Notes: a model not told the origin generated them from the letters alone. DNA of 15,286 nt from an uncultured Alphaproteobacteria bacterium (GCA_903928755.1 CAIYSH010000108.1:1-15286); one strand, 5' to 3'. Numbered from the stretch's first letter, positions 1 to 7,110 are shown. Numbers and translations are program-made.

Positions 1-1482
1 ATCCTTGCCGACGACATGGTCTATAATGACATAACCTTTAACGGCGGCGGCATTGCTGACGGGCAGGTGCCAACGCCGAACATCGACTCCATTGGCCATT
101 CCGGTGTCGACTTCACCAGCGGCTATACCGGCAATGCGACCTGCGCCCCCTCCCGCGCCGCGATCATGACCGGCCGCTACCCCACCCGCTTCGGCTTTGA
201 GTTCACACCGGCCCCGGTCGCCTTCGAGCGCATGGTCGGCACGGCGAGGGAGCCCGGTTCGCTCCATGCCCCCAGCTTCTTCAAGGAACGCATCAAGGAC
301 ATGCCACCGGCGTCGGTGAAACCGACAACCTCCGCGGTAAACGAGCTGAGTGTGCCGACATCGGAAGTGACCATTGCCGAAGTGCTGAAAGCCAAGGGCT
401 ATCACACCCTGCATTTCGGCAAGTGGCATCTGGGCGGAAAACAGGGATCGCGACCCGAACAGCAAGGCTTTGACGAGAGCCTCGGCTTCATTTCCGGTGC
501 CTCCATGTTCCTTCCGGAAAATGACAGGAACGTCGAAAACTCGAAGCAGGACTGGGATCCGATCGACAAGTTCCTGTGGCCGAACCTGCCCTATGCGGTC
601 CAGTTCAATGGCTCGCCCATGTTCCAGCCTCGCGGCTACATGACCGACTATCTCACCGACGAAGCCGTCAAGTCGATCAAGGCCAACCGCAACCGGCCCT
701 TCTTCATCTATTTTGCGCCCAACGCGATCCACACCCCGCTGCAGGCCAAGAAGGAGGACTATGACGCCCTGCCCCAGATCAAGGATCATCGCCTGCGCGT
801 CTACGGTGCCATGGCCCGGAACCTTGACCACAATGTCGGCCGGATTCTCCAGACCCTGAAGGATGAGGGCCTGGACAAGAATACCCTGGTGATCTTCACC
901 TCGGACAATGGCGGCGCGGGTTATATCGGCCTGCCAAAGGTCAATCAGCCCTATCGTGGCTGGAAGTCGACCTTCTTCGAAGGTGGCATTCATGCGCCCT
1001 TCTTCATGAGCTGGCCTGGAGTCATCAAGCCGGAAAGCCGCTTCCCCTATCCGGTCGGACATATCGATATCTTCGCGACGGCCGCCGGTGCGGCCGGAGC
1101 AGAACCCCCGAAGGACCGCGTCATCGATGGGGTAAACCTTCTGCCCTACCTTCTGGGCCAGACCCAGGGACGTCCGCATCAGACCATGTTCTGGCGCTCC
1201 GGACAGTACAAGGTCGTCCTCGACGGCGACTGGAAGCTTCAGAGCAATGAGGCCCGCAGCAAGATCTGGCTTTACAACCTGGCGACCGATCCCACCGAGC
1301 GTCACGAACTGTCAGCAGCGGAACCGGCGAAGACAAAAGCCCTGCTGGCCATGCTCGCCGCCCAGGACGCCCGGACGGCAAAACCCATGTGGCCATCACT
1401 TCTCCAGGGACCGGTCCTGATCGACAAGCCCGGTGGTGTGCCTCAGAAGGCCGAAGACGAATACATCCTGTGGGACAACTGA
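1..1482 (+). CDS. Type I (formylglycine) sulfatase, 5' end outside window
   Basis: This is a sulfatase of the alkaline-phosphatase-like superfamily that hydrolyses sulfate esters. The frame is open from base 1 and begins with I-L-A-D-D, the N-terminal metal-binding Asp pair, so only the start and any signal peptide are missing. An ATG at 16 is internal. The active-site motif C-A-P-S-R lies at 142-156; its Cys is the residue converted to formylglycine. The second sulfatase signature G-K-W-H-L-G is at 418-435, and the metal-binding S-D-N-G-G is at 901-915. An I-H-T-P-L motif typical of the family lies between them. About 493 residues are visible, near the usual length. The C-terminus (Y-I-L-W-D-N) looks natural. 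An FGE gene lies two genes downstream, supporting a Cys-type sulfatase matured by FGE. The substrate (aryl or sugar sulfate) cannot be told. Confidence 0.95.
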   Translation: MLADDMVYNDITFNGGGIADGQVPTPNIDSIGHSGVDFTSGYTGNATCAPSRAAIMTGRYPTRFGFEFTPAPVAFERMVGTAREPGSLHAPSFFKERIKDMPPASVKPTTSAVNELSVPTSEVTIAEVLKAKGYHTLHFGKWHLGGKQGSRPEQQGFDESLGFISGASMFLPENDRNVENSKQDWDPIDKFLWPNLPYAVQFNGSPMFQPRGYMTDYLTDEAVKSIKANRNRPFFIYFAPNAIHTPLQAKKEDYDALPQIKDHRLRVYGAMARNLDHNVGRILQTLKDEGLDKNTLVIFTSDNGGAGYIGLPKVNQPYRGWKSTFFEGGIHAPFFMSWPGVIKPESRFPYPVGHIDIFATAAGAAGAEPPKDRVIDGVNLLPYLLGQTQGRPHQTMFWRSGQYKVVLDGDWKLQSNEARSKIWLYNLATDPTERHELSAAEPAKTKALLAMLAAQDARTAKPMWPSLLQGPVLIDKPGGVPQKAEDEYILWDN

Positions 1483-1486
1483 CCCC

Positions 1487-1918
1487 GTGACCTTCCTGCC
1501 ACCATCGACCAATGCCCAGTACAATGGCGCGAAGATCAGCCCGATCTTCCTGCTGCTGACCGCGGTCATGACCCTGGTTCCAGGCCTGATCCACAGCTTC
1601 CTGCCTGATGGCGGTGCCGGGGTCATTGCCCACCTCGATATGGGCGACAGGCGCGACATGGTGATTGGGGTGTTTCGTTGGGAAGGATCGACGCAGCTGG
1701 CCCTTGGGCTGGGCCTGCTGGTCATTGCCCTGAGATACCAGCCCCTGACGTCACTTGGCCTTGCTCTGGTGATCGTCGAACGCGGGCTCATGACCCTGCA
1801 TGCCTGGGTCCTGAGCCCACAGGGCGGGCATCATCCCCCTGAACATTTCGCCAGCCCGGTTTCGGTCGTCCTATGTCTGTTTTTTCTGGCCCTTTCCCTG
1901 CAAAAGCCCAGGGCTTGA
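1487..1918 (+). CDS. Small multi-pass membrane protein of unknown function
   Basis: I do not recognise this family. From the GTG at 1487 it has 143 residues with about four hydrophobic segments (roughly residues 18-38, 68-83, 86-108 and 121-138), and short loops including an R-W-E-G stretch before helix 2 and a His-rich H-H-P-P-E-H loop before helix 4. It is probably an inner-membrane protein. The GTG start is preferred because it lies 4 bases after the sulfatase stop, with a weak GGGA at 1472-1475. A start at ATG 1433 would overlap the sulfatase by 50 bases and add a polar stretch that reads like sulfatase shadow. Its 3' end overlaps the FGE gene if that starts at ATG 1873. Its place between a sulfatase and an FGE suggests co-transcription, but no function can be assigned. 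It could be a helper for export or maturation, which is inference only. Confidence 0.72.
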   Translation: MTFLPPSTNAQYNGAKISPIFLLLTAVMTLVPGLIHSFLPDGGAGVIAHLDMGDRRDMVIGVFRWEGSTQLALGLGLLVIALRYQPLTSLGLALVIVERGLMTLHAWVLSPQGGHHPPEHFASPVSVVLCLFFLALSLQKPRA

Positions 1919-2952
1919 ACCTTGCCCCCCAGGTCCTGGGGTGTCTCGCAATCCTGTCGATCGCGGCATGCCATCCGGTAACACCGAAGGCGGCTTCGCC
2001 TGCGGTCGTGCGGGCCTGCCTGTCTGACAGACCTGTCCCGGCTTCTGCCCCCGACAAGGCAGGCATGATCCTGATCAAGGGCGGTGAGTTCCAGATGGGT
2101 GCCCGCCCCATGCATGCCGAGGAAGGGCCCCCGCGCGCCATCAAGGTGGGCGATTTCTGGATGGACGAAACCGAAGTCACCAACGGTGACTTTGCCCGTT
2201 TCATCAAGGCCACAGGCTATGTGACCGAGGCCGAGCGCCCCCTGGACCCCAAAGCCTATCCGGGTGTCACGGGTGAAGACCTTGAACCTTCAGCCATTGT
2301 GTTTGTCGGCTCCGCCGAGAATGTCGAGGCTGGCCCTGGTGCCTGGTGGCGGGTCGTGCGTGGCGCCAACTGGCGTCATCCGCAGGGGCCTGACAGCTCC
2401 ATTGATGGCCTCGACCACCTGCCCGTGGTTCAGATCGGCTGGGAAGATGCCATGGCCTATGCCAAATGGCTGGGGCGTGATCTGCCGACCGAAGCAGAAT
2501 GGGAATACGCCGCCCAGGGCGGCAAGCCCGCAACCCGGTTCGTCTGGGGCGATGCGCCCCTGAACGAAGCAAATCCCCAGGCCAATGTATGGCAGGGAAC
2601 CTTCCCCGGCTTTGACAGCGGCGGCGATGGCTACAAGGCCCAGGTCGCCCCAGTGGGGTGCTTCCCGGTCAACGGCCTTGGTCTGCACGACATGGCCGGA
2701 AATGTCTGGGAGTGGACCCGCGACTGGTATCGCCCAAATCTCGACCCAAAGGACCCGAATGGGGGCCCGACCGGCGATCTGTCCATGGACCCAGGAGATC
2801 CGGGAGTCCGCAAGCATGTGATCAAGGGCGGGTCATTCCTCTGCGCGCCCAACTACTGTTTCCGCTATCGCCCTGCCGCCCGGGAACCCGGGCCGACAGA
2901 CACGGGCGAAAGCCACATAGGCTTCCGCACCGTGCTGAGGTTAAAGGGCTAG
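1873..2952 (+). CDS. Formylglycine-generating enzyme (SUMF1/FGE), predicted lipoprotein
   Basis: This enzyme oxidises the Cys of the sulfatase C-x-P-x-R motif to formylglycine using oxygen and copper. The sulfatase-modifying-factor fold spans about residues 62-358, with M-x-L-I-K-G-G-E-F near the start, D-E-T-E-V-T-N at 98-104, L-P-T-E-A-E-W-E-Y at 204-212, N-V-W-E-W at 277-281 and G-F-R at 350-352. The two catalytic copper-binding Cys of true FGEs are present as C324 (2842-2844) and C329 (2857-2859), in a G-G-S-F-L-C-x4-C-F-R-Y-R setting. This separates it from EgtB- or PvdO-like relatives. The N-terminus has a hydrophobic stretch ending in a lipobox-like I-A-A-C (C33), so it is probably a periplasmic lipoprotein, unusual since many bacterial FGEs are cytosolic. 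ATG 1873 overlaps the upstream gene by 46 bases. A TTG at 1915 (overlapping that gene's TGA) is an alternative that keeps the signal. Downstream it converges on the DUF1330 gene. Confidence 0.93.
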   Translation: MSVFSGPFPAKAQGLNLAPQVLGCLAILSIAACHPVTPKAASPAVVRACLSDRPVPASAPDKAGMILIKGGEFQMGARPMHAEEGPPRAIKVGDFWMDETEVTNGDFARFIKATGYVTEAERPLDPKAYPGVTGEDLEPSAIVFVGSAENVEAGPGAWWRVVRGANWRHPQGPDSSIDGLDHLPVVQIGWEDAMAYAKWLGRDLPTEAEWEYAAQGGKPATRFVWGDAPLNEANPQANVWQGTFPGFDSGGDGYKAQVAPVGCFPVNGLGLHDMAGNVWEWTRDWYRPNLDPKDPNGGPTGDLSMDPGDPGVRKHVIKGGSFLCAPNYCFRYRPAAREPGPTDTGESHIGFRTVLRLKG

Positions 2953-2959
2953 AAGCCCT
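2945..2959. terminator. Short hairpin spanning two convergent stop codons
   Basis: Arms AGGGCT (2945-2950) and AGCCCT (2954-2959) flank a 3-base loop. The hairpin contains both stop codons of the FGE and DUF1330 genes. Read on the - strand it is followed by TTTAA, so it could be a weak terminator for the DUF1330 transcript. The + strand side has no T-run. The stem is only 6 bp, so this is a candidate. Confidence 0.3.
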
Positions 2960-3365
2960 CTGCCGGTTTGGTCTTGATGTTCAGCTGACCAGCCAGCCCC
3001 GCCTTGCGGTGGTGCTCAATGGCATGCATTTCCGGCGACATGGCCATCTGGCGGAAGGCCGCCAGGGAGGGATATTCCGCCAGGGCCACGGCGTCCCAAA
3101 GCTCCTCAACCTCGCCCAGCATCAGGTCGGTGACCTTGCTGCTGTAGCGGATCTTGCCACCGAGTGCGGTGACCAGCTTCGCAACACCGTCACCATAGCG
3201 GGCATAGGCTTCGGCGCCGGTCAGATGGGCGTCAGACCCGTCCTCATATTCGGCCATCGGCTTGAACTTCAGCAGGTTGACCATGACGAAGGGCCCGTCC
3301 TCGGTCCCGCCGAAGAAGGCCATTGCGCGTTCCATGGTCGGGATGACCTGGTTGGTGACTTCCAT
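2949..3365 (-). CDS. DUF1330 family protein
   Basis: A 138-residue protein with the features of the DUF1330 family, small ferredoxin-like (dimeric alpha-beta barrel) proteins of unknown biochemical role. The family signature is seen at about residues 26-36 (F-V-M-V-N-L-L-K-F-K), followed by Y-x-x-Y-G-D-G-V and a C-terminal block with W-D-A-V-A-L-A-E-Y-P-S and F-R-Q-M. The ATG at 3365 is supported by a strong AGGAGG on the - strand at 3374-3379, eight bases upstream. It follows the haloalkane dehalogenase by 12 bases and is surely co-transcribed with it, suggesting a role tied to that enzyme or its substrate. Its TAG stop overlaps the FGE stop on the opposite strand within a single CTAG. No signal peptide is seen, so it is probably cytosolic. 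Confidence 0.9.
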   Translation of the reverse strand: MEVTNQVIPTMERAMAFFGGTEDGPFVMVNLLKFKPMAEYEDGSDAHLTGAEAYARYGDGVAKLVTALGGKIRYSSKVTDLMLGEVEELWDAVALAEYPSLAAFRQMAMSPEMHAIEHHRKAGLAGQLNIKTKPAEGF

Positions 3366-3373
3366 GATTTCGT

Positions 3374-3380
3374 CCTCCTA
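3374..3380 (-). promoter_or_regulatory. Ribosome binding site of DUF1330 overlapping the dehalogenase stop
   Basis: On the - strand TAGGAGG holds the dehalogenase stop codon (TAG, 3380-3378) and the AGGAGG Shine-Dalgarno sequence (3379-3374) of the next gene. The spacing of eight bases to ATG 3365 is ideal. Sharing of bases suggests coupled translation of the two genes. Confidence 0.8.
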
Positions 3381-4283
3381 GCGGGTCTTGGTGATCAGAT
3401 CGTCCAGCATGGCGGCGATCTCGTTGGGGCTGTCTTCCTGGAGGAAATGTCCACCGGAAAGGATGACATGCGGCTGGCCTGCTGTGCCTGGGATGCGGGC
3501 CTTGAAGTTTTCCTCGCCGCCCTTGGTGACGGGATCGTTATCACTGAAGGCCGTGATGAAGGGCTTCTGCCAGGCTTCCAGAACCTTCCAGGCCGCGAGG
3601 TTTTCCTGCACCGACGCGTGCTGTGCCGTGATCGGCACCAGGGTCGGGAACTGACGGGCCCCCTCTTTGAAGGTTTCATCGGGGAAGGGCGCGTCATAGG
3701 CGGCGACTTCTTCGGGGCTCAACTCTCGGGTTGAACCCATGTTGAGGAGACCACCAATCGGCATTTGCGGAATGGTCTGGCTGAGATTGAGCCAGGCGTC
3801 AAAGCCTTCACTGGACCCCGTGCCCACTGGCAGGCCGGTATTGCCGGCAATGACCCCGGCGAACCGGTCCGGATAGGCCGTAACCAGACGCAGACCAATC
3901 AGGCCACCCCAGTCCTGGCAGAACATATAGGCCTTGCCGAGGTTCATGCCTTCGAACCACTGACTCATCCAGGCGACGTGGCGCTCATAGGTATAGTCGG
4001 TGCGATGGGCCGGCTTGTCGGAACGCCCGAAGCCGATGAGGTCGGGAGCAATCGCCCGGTGCCCCTTGGCGACCAGGGCCGGAATGATCTTGCGATAGAG
4101 GTAGGACCAGGAGGGCTCACCGTGCATCAGCAGGACGGGCATGCCATCCCGGGGGCCTTCATCCACATAGGCCAGACGCAGGCTGGTTCCGTCGGCGTCC
4201 TTGAGCTCCGCATAGTGGGGCGCGAAGGGCCAGTCCAGCAGGCCTTCAAACCGCTCATCAGGTGTGCGCAGGACGTCCATCAA
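3378..4283 (-). CDS. dhmA: Haloalkane dehalogenase, subfamily I (DhmA-like)
   Basis: An alpha/beta-hydrolase that cleaves carbon-halogen bonds in haloalkanes, giving an alcohol and halide. The nucleophile is D124 in C-Q-D-W-G-G, followed by the halide-binding W125. The oxyanion loop H-G-E-P-S-W is at 54-59. W164 in the cap (F-D-A-W-L) is the likely second halide-binding Trp. D250 (or D248) in S-D-N-D-P-V is the likely acid, and H279 in G-G-H-F-L-Q-E-D is the base. At 301 residues it matches subfamily I length (about 300). Two ATGs are adjacent (4283 and 4280); known relatives usually begin at the second, M-D-V-L-R-T-P-D. GAGGGA on the - strand lies six bases before ATG 4283. No signal peptide. 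It heads a two-gene unit with DUF1330, divergent from the MBL-fold gene. Motifs fit a dehalogenase better than an epoxide hydrolase, which lacks the D-W-G-G plus H-G-E-P-S-W pairing in this form. The natural substrate is unknown. Confidence 0.92.
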   Translation of the reverse strand: MMDVLRTPDERFEGLLDWPFAPHYAELKDADGTSLRLAYVDEGPRDGMPVLLMHGEPSWSYLYRKIIPALVAKGHRAIAPDLIGFGRSDKPAHRTDYTYERHVAWMSQWFEGMNLGKAYMFCQDWGGLIGLRLVTAYPDRFAGVIAGNTGLPVGTGSSEGFDAWLNLSQTIPQMPIGGLLNMGSTRELSPEEVAAYDAPFPDETFKEGARQFPTLVPITAQHASVQENLAAWKVLEAWQKPFITAFSDNDPVTKGGEENFKARIPGTAGQPHVILSGGHFLQEDSPNEIAAMLDDLITKTR

Positions 4284-4397
4284 TATCCCTCATTCAGTTG
4301 ACTTCGCCGAACGACCGGCGAATTATATTGGCAATATGCGTGTCACTATCTGCATGCAAGGTCAAGTTTGGCCGGGCGAAAATGGGAGACCTCTGGA
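4284..4397. promoter_or_regulatory. Divergent promoter region with TATAAT and two inverted repeats
   Basis: This 114-base gap separates the dehalogenase (-) from the MBL-fold gene (+). A perfect TATAAT on the - strand (4327-4322) is a good -10 for the dehalogenase; no good -35 sits at the right distance, which suggests an activated or regulated promoter. An inverted repeat ATATTG-G-CAATAT (4325-4337) overlaps this -10. A second perfect 7-bp repeat, TTCGCCG/CGGCGAA (4303-4322, 6-base spacer), covers the expected transcription start. On the + strand TTGACT (4298-4303) with AT-rich hexamers near 4321-4329 could form a -35/-10 pair for the other direction. GGGAG at 4384-4388 is the Shine-Dalgarno sequence of the + gene. 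Confidence 0.5.
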
Positions 4398-5489
4398 ATG
4401 CGCCTTTTTAGACCCCGAAATATCGTCCTCGCCCTTGTCCTGGCTGGCGGCCTGGGTCTTTGGCTCAATCGCGGTGCGGTCGCCTCCCACATGATGGGGC
4501 GCATATATGAACGCGCTCTTGGAAAGGACCCGTTCGCGGACATGCCCGACGGCTTGAGCGTTGCCCTGTGCGGCTCCGGATCGCCCATGCCCGATCCCAC
4601 ACGGGCAGGGCCCTGCACGGCGGTCCTGGCGGGTCACAGGCTGTTTGTGATCGATATCGGCGACGGCGCGACCCGCAACATGTCCTTGATGAACCTGCCA
4701 CCGGCAAAAGTGGAGGCGATCTTCCTGACCCACTTCCATTCCGACCATATCGGCGGCCTTGGCGAACTGATGCTGCAAAGATGGGCCGGCGGCTCCAGTC
4801 AGGCACCCGTCCCGGTCTATGGGGGCCCAGGCGTTGATCAGGTCGTGAACGGGTTCATGACGGCCTATGACCAGGACCATGGCTACCGGATTGCCCATCA
4901 TGGCCCGGTCATTGTTCCACCAACCGGGTTCGGCGGCATCCCGCATCCTTTTGACGTCCGCAAGGGGCAACCCGATAGGGTCGTCTTCCAGGACAAGGAC
5001 CTCAAGGTGACGGCCTTCCCGGTCGAACACCAGCCGGTCGAACCTGCCGTGGGCTATCGTTTCGACTATAAGGGCCGCAGCCTGGTCATCAGCGGTGATA
5101 CGGCACCCTCCTCCCGTCTTGAAACGGCTTCGAAAGGTGTCGACCTTCTGGTTCATGAGGGCCTGTCACCCAGGCTGGTGGGCATTCAGCATGCGGCGGC
5201 CGTGAAGAATGGCGCCAAGACGATCTCGGCCATAACCCACGACATACTGAGCTATCACACCTTCCCTGAGGATGCGGCAGCCATTGCCCAGAGGGCCGGT
5301 GTCCGGCAATTGCTCTTTACACATGTCATCCCTCCCCTGCCCATGCGCGCCCTTGAAGGCCCCTTCCTTGGACGGTCCCGGCAGATTTTCCATGGTCCGA
5401 TCCAGGTCGGACGGGACGGCGACATGATTTCCCTGCCCGTCGGCTCGACAGAGATCCGGCACACCAATCGCCTCCACACCTTCAAATGA
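4398..5489 (+). CDS. MBL-fold metallo-hydrolase, membrane-anchored (RNase Z/AtsA-like)
   Basis: A 363-residue metallo-beta-lactamase-fold hydrolase. The zinc-binding motif H-F-H-S-D-H is at residues 112-117. H211, D234 (S-G-D-T), H253 and H309 (T-H-V) are likely further metal or catalytic residues, the pattern seen in RNase Z and AtsA-like phosphodiesterases or sulfatases. Residues 1-22 start with basic residues (R-L-F-R-P-R) and a hydrophobic stretch, giving a signal anchor or signal peptide, so it acts in the periplasm or at the membrane and is not a housekeeping tRNA RNase Z. ATG 4398 is chosen because GGGAG lies nine bases upstream; a TTG at 4368 is open but would bury the ribosome site. 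Its TGA overlaps the next gene's ATG (ATGA, 5486-5489), so the two are translationally coupled. The substrate is unknown: phosphodiester, sulfate ester or lactone are all possible. Confidence 0.88.
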   Translation: MRLFRPRNIVLALVLAGGLGLWLNRGAVASHMMGRIYERALGKDPFADMPDGLSVALCGSGSPMPDPTRAGPCTAVLAGHRLFVIDIGDGATRNMSLMNLPPAKVEAIFLTHFHSDHIGGLGELMLQRWAGGSSQAPVPVYGGPGVDQVVNGFMTAYDQDHGYRIAHHGPVIVPPTGFGGIPHPFDVRKGQPDRVVFQDKDLKVTAFPVEHQPVEPAVGYRFDYKGRSLVISGDTAPSSRLETASKGVDLLVHEGLSPRLVGIQHAAAVKNGAKTISAITHDILSYHTFPEDAAAIAQRAGVRQLLFTHVIPPLPMRALEGPFLGRSRQIFHGPIQVGRDGDMISLPVGSTEIRHTNRLHTFK

Positions 5490-6526
5490 GCGAGAACGCC
5501 ATGACCAATCCTGCTCCCCTGACCCTGATGGGCGCGCCCGGCTCGCCCTATACCCGCAAGATGCTGGCGGTGCTGCGCTACCGGCACATTCCCTATCGGC
5601 TTCTGCTGTCCAACAGCCCACAGCTGGCCAAACTGCCCCAGGCCAAGGTGCCCTTGCTGCCGACCTTCTACCTGCCAGGACCGGACGGTGAGGTCGTCGC
5701 CGCGACCGACTCCACGCCCCTGATCCGGCGGTTCGAGGATGAGTTTGCCGGTCGCAGTGTCCTGCCGACAGATCCGGCCCTGGCCTTTCTCAATGACCTG
5801 ATCGAGGACTATGCCGACGAGTGGCTGACCAAGGCCATGTTCCACTATCGCTGGCACTATGCCGACGACATTTCCAAGGGGGCCAAGATCCTGCCCTGCT
5901 GGCGCGGCTTTTCCATTCCTGATGAGGTCCTGGCCGAGCGGGGCACGATGATCTCCGAGCGCCAGATCAGCCGATTGCGCTATGTGGGATCGAGCCCCGC
6001 CACAGCCCCGGTGATCGAGTCCAGTTATGTGCGGTTCCTCGAGGCCATGGAGGATCACCTGCGGCTCTATCCCTATCTGCTAGGCAACCGGCCAAGCGCT
6101 GCGGACTTCGCGGTCTATGGACAATTGACCCAGCTGGCGGAATTTGACCCGACGCCCATGGCCCTGACGCTCAAGGTCGCCCAGCGGGTCACCGCCTGGG
6201 TTGGCATGCTGGAAGACCAGTCAGGGGTGGACCCCGAGGAAAACGGCTGGTTCGACACCGGGAACCTTCCGCCGACCCTGCTGGCCATTCTTACCGAAGT
6301 CGGCCGGGTCTATCCGCCCGTCATGCTGGCCAATGCCCGGGCCGTGATGAACAAGGAGGCCGAGGTTGTGGCCGAGGTTGATGGAAGCCCTTGGGTTCAA
6401 CAGCCTTTCCCCTATCAGGCCAAATGTTTAGGATGGCTGCGGGATTCCCGGAACGCCCTGTCACAAGCCGACAGGACGAAGGTAGACGTCATCCTTTCCG
6501 GGACGGGTTGTGAGGCAATGTTCTAG
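5486..6526 (+). CDS. Glutathione S-transferase family protein with long C-terminal region
   Basis: A 346-residue protein. Residues about 12-90 form a thioredoxin-fold GST N-terminal domain: G-A-P-G-S-P-Y-T-R-K with S20 as a candidate glutathione-activating residue, the cis-Pro region K-V-P-L-L-P at 54-59, and D-S-T-P-L-I-R near residue 75. Residues about 100-235 form the helical GST domain (L-G-N-R-P-S-A-A-D-F-A-V-Y-G-Q). About 100 further residues follow, beyond the usual 200-230 length. The ATG at 5486 overlaps the MBL gene's stop by four bases. ATG 5501 is a second choice with no better ribosome site. Its TAG shares one base with the TetR GTG start. No signal peptide, so it is cytosolic. 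Conjugating or isomerase activity is inferred from the fold; the substrate is unknown. Confidence 0.86.
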   Translation: MSENAMTNPAPLTLMGAPGSPYTRKMLAVLRYRHIPYRLLLSNSPQLAKLPQAKVPLLPTFYLPGPDGEVVAATDSTPLIRRFEDEFAGRSVLPTDPALAFLNDLIEDYADEWLTKAMFHYRWHYADDISKGAKILPCWRGFSIPDEVLAERGTMISERQISRLRYVGSSPATAPVIESSYVRFLEAMEDHLRLYPYLLGNRPSAADFAVYGQLTQLAEFDPTPMALTLKVAQRVTAWVGMLEDQSGVDPEENGWFDTGNLPPTLLAILTEVGRVYPPVMLANARAVMNKEAEVVAEVDGSPWVQQPFPYQAKCLGWLRDSRNALSQADRTKVDVILSGTGCEAMF

Positions 6527-7086
6527 TGAATGAACCCGACGGACGACGCAGGCGCGGTCAGGACAACCGCGCCCGGATCGTCGAAGCCATGCTCGAACTG
6601 GTTCAGGCCGGCGATGTCGCGCCGGTCGCCGAGGTTGTGGCCGCCCGGGCCGATGTTGGCCTGCGGACGGTATTCCGGCACTTCAAGGACATGGACAGCC
6701 TCTATGGCGAGATGTCGGCGGCCGTAGACACCGAGGTCCGCGCCCTGGTGGAGCGGCCCTATACAGCTGACAAGTGGCGTGGCCAGCTTTCAGAGTTGGT
6801 GGACCGGCGCGCCGTGCTCTTCGAAAAAATCGCGCCCTTCCGTCAGGCCTCGGAGAGGTTGCGCGGCAGGTCTGCCTTCATCGCGGGCGAACAAGTGCGC
6901 ATGGCCATGATCCTGCGGGATATCCTGCGGCAGATCATTCCCATGGAAATGGGAACCGAAAACTTCGAGGCTCTGGACCTGGTCCTGAGCTATGAGGCCT
7001 GGGCCAGATTGCGCCGGGAACAGAACCTCAGTGTCGAAGAGGCAAAGGTGGTCATTCGGCGGGTCATACTGGGCATTACCGGCTAG
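6526..7086 (+). CDS. TetR family transcriptional regulator
   Basis: A 186-residue protein with an N-terminal TetR helix-turn-helix: a basic lead (R-R-R-R-G-Q), a first helix (A-R-I-V-E-A-M-L-E-L-V), then the recognition region at about residues 30-62 (P-V-A-E-V-V-A-A-R-A-D-V-G-L-R-T-V-F-R-H-F), followed by S-L-Y-G-E-M. The C-terminal ligand-binding half is divergent, as is usual. The GTG at 6526 shares one base with the GST stop (TAGTG). The ATG at 6530 is in another frame, so GTG is the only good start. Being inside an operon of an MBL hydrolase, a GST and an esterase suggests it represses this operon and perhaps the divergent dehalogenase, releasing on binding a substrate. Candidate operators are the inverted repeats at 4303-4337. 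The operator link is inference. Confidence 0.9.
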   Translation: MNEPDGRRRRGQDNRARIVEAMLELVQAGDVAPVAEVVAARADVGLRTVFRHFKDMDSLYGEMSAAVDTEVRALVERPYTADKWRGQLSELVDRRAVLFEKIAPFRQASERLRGRSAFIAGEQVRMAMILRDILRQIIPMEMGTENFEALDLVLSYEAWARLRREQNLSVEEAKVVIRRVILGITG

Positions 7087-7110
7087 GGTGCTTTCCGGCC
7101 CGACGCCATC

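Noticed and set aside
2658..3734. Open frame of 358 codons on the + strand across the FGE end and the DUF1330/dehalogenase genes
   Set aside because: It runs in the wrong frame of FGE and antisense to two well-supported genes; no domain or ribosome site.
4398..5489. Housekeeping ribonuclease Z
   Set aside because: The H-F-H-S-D-H motif fits, but an N-terminal membrane anchor and operon context do not suit tRNA processing in the cytosol.
5255..6058. Open frame of 267 codons on the - strand opposite the MBL and long GST genes
   Set aside because: Antisense shadow of two coupled genes with clear motifs; no recognisable protein family.
6938..6955. Inverted repeat TTCCCAT/ATGGGAA with 4-base centre
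   Set aside because: It lies inside the TetR coding region far from any start; probably chance from codons for P-M-E-M-G.
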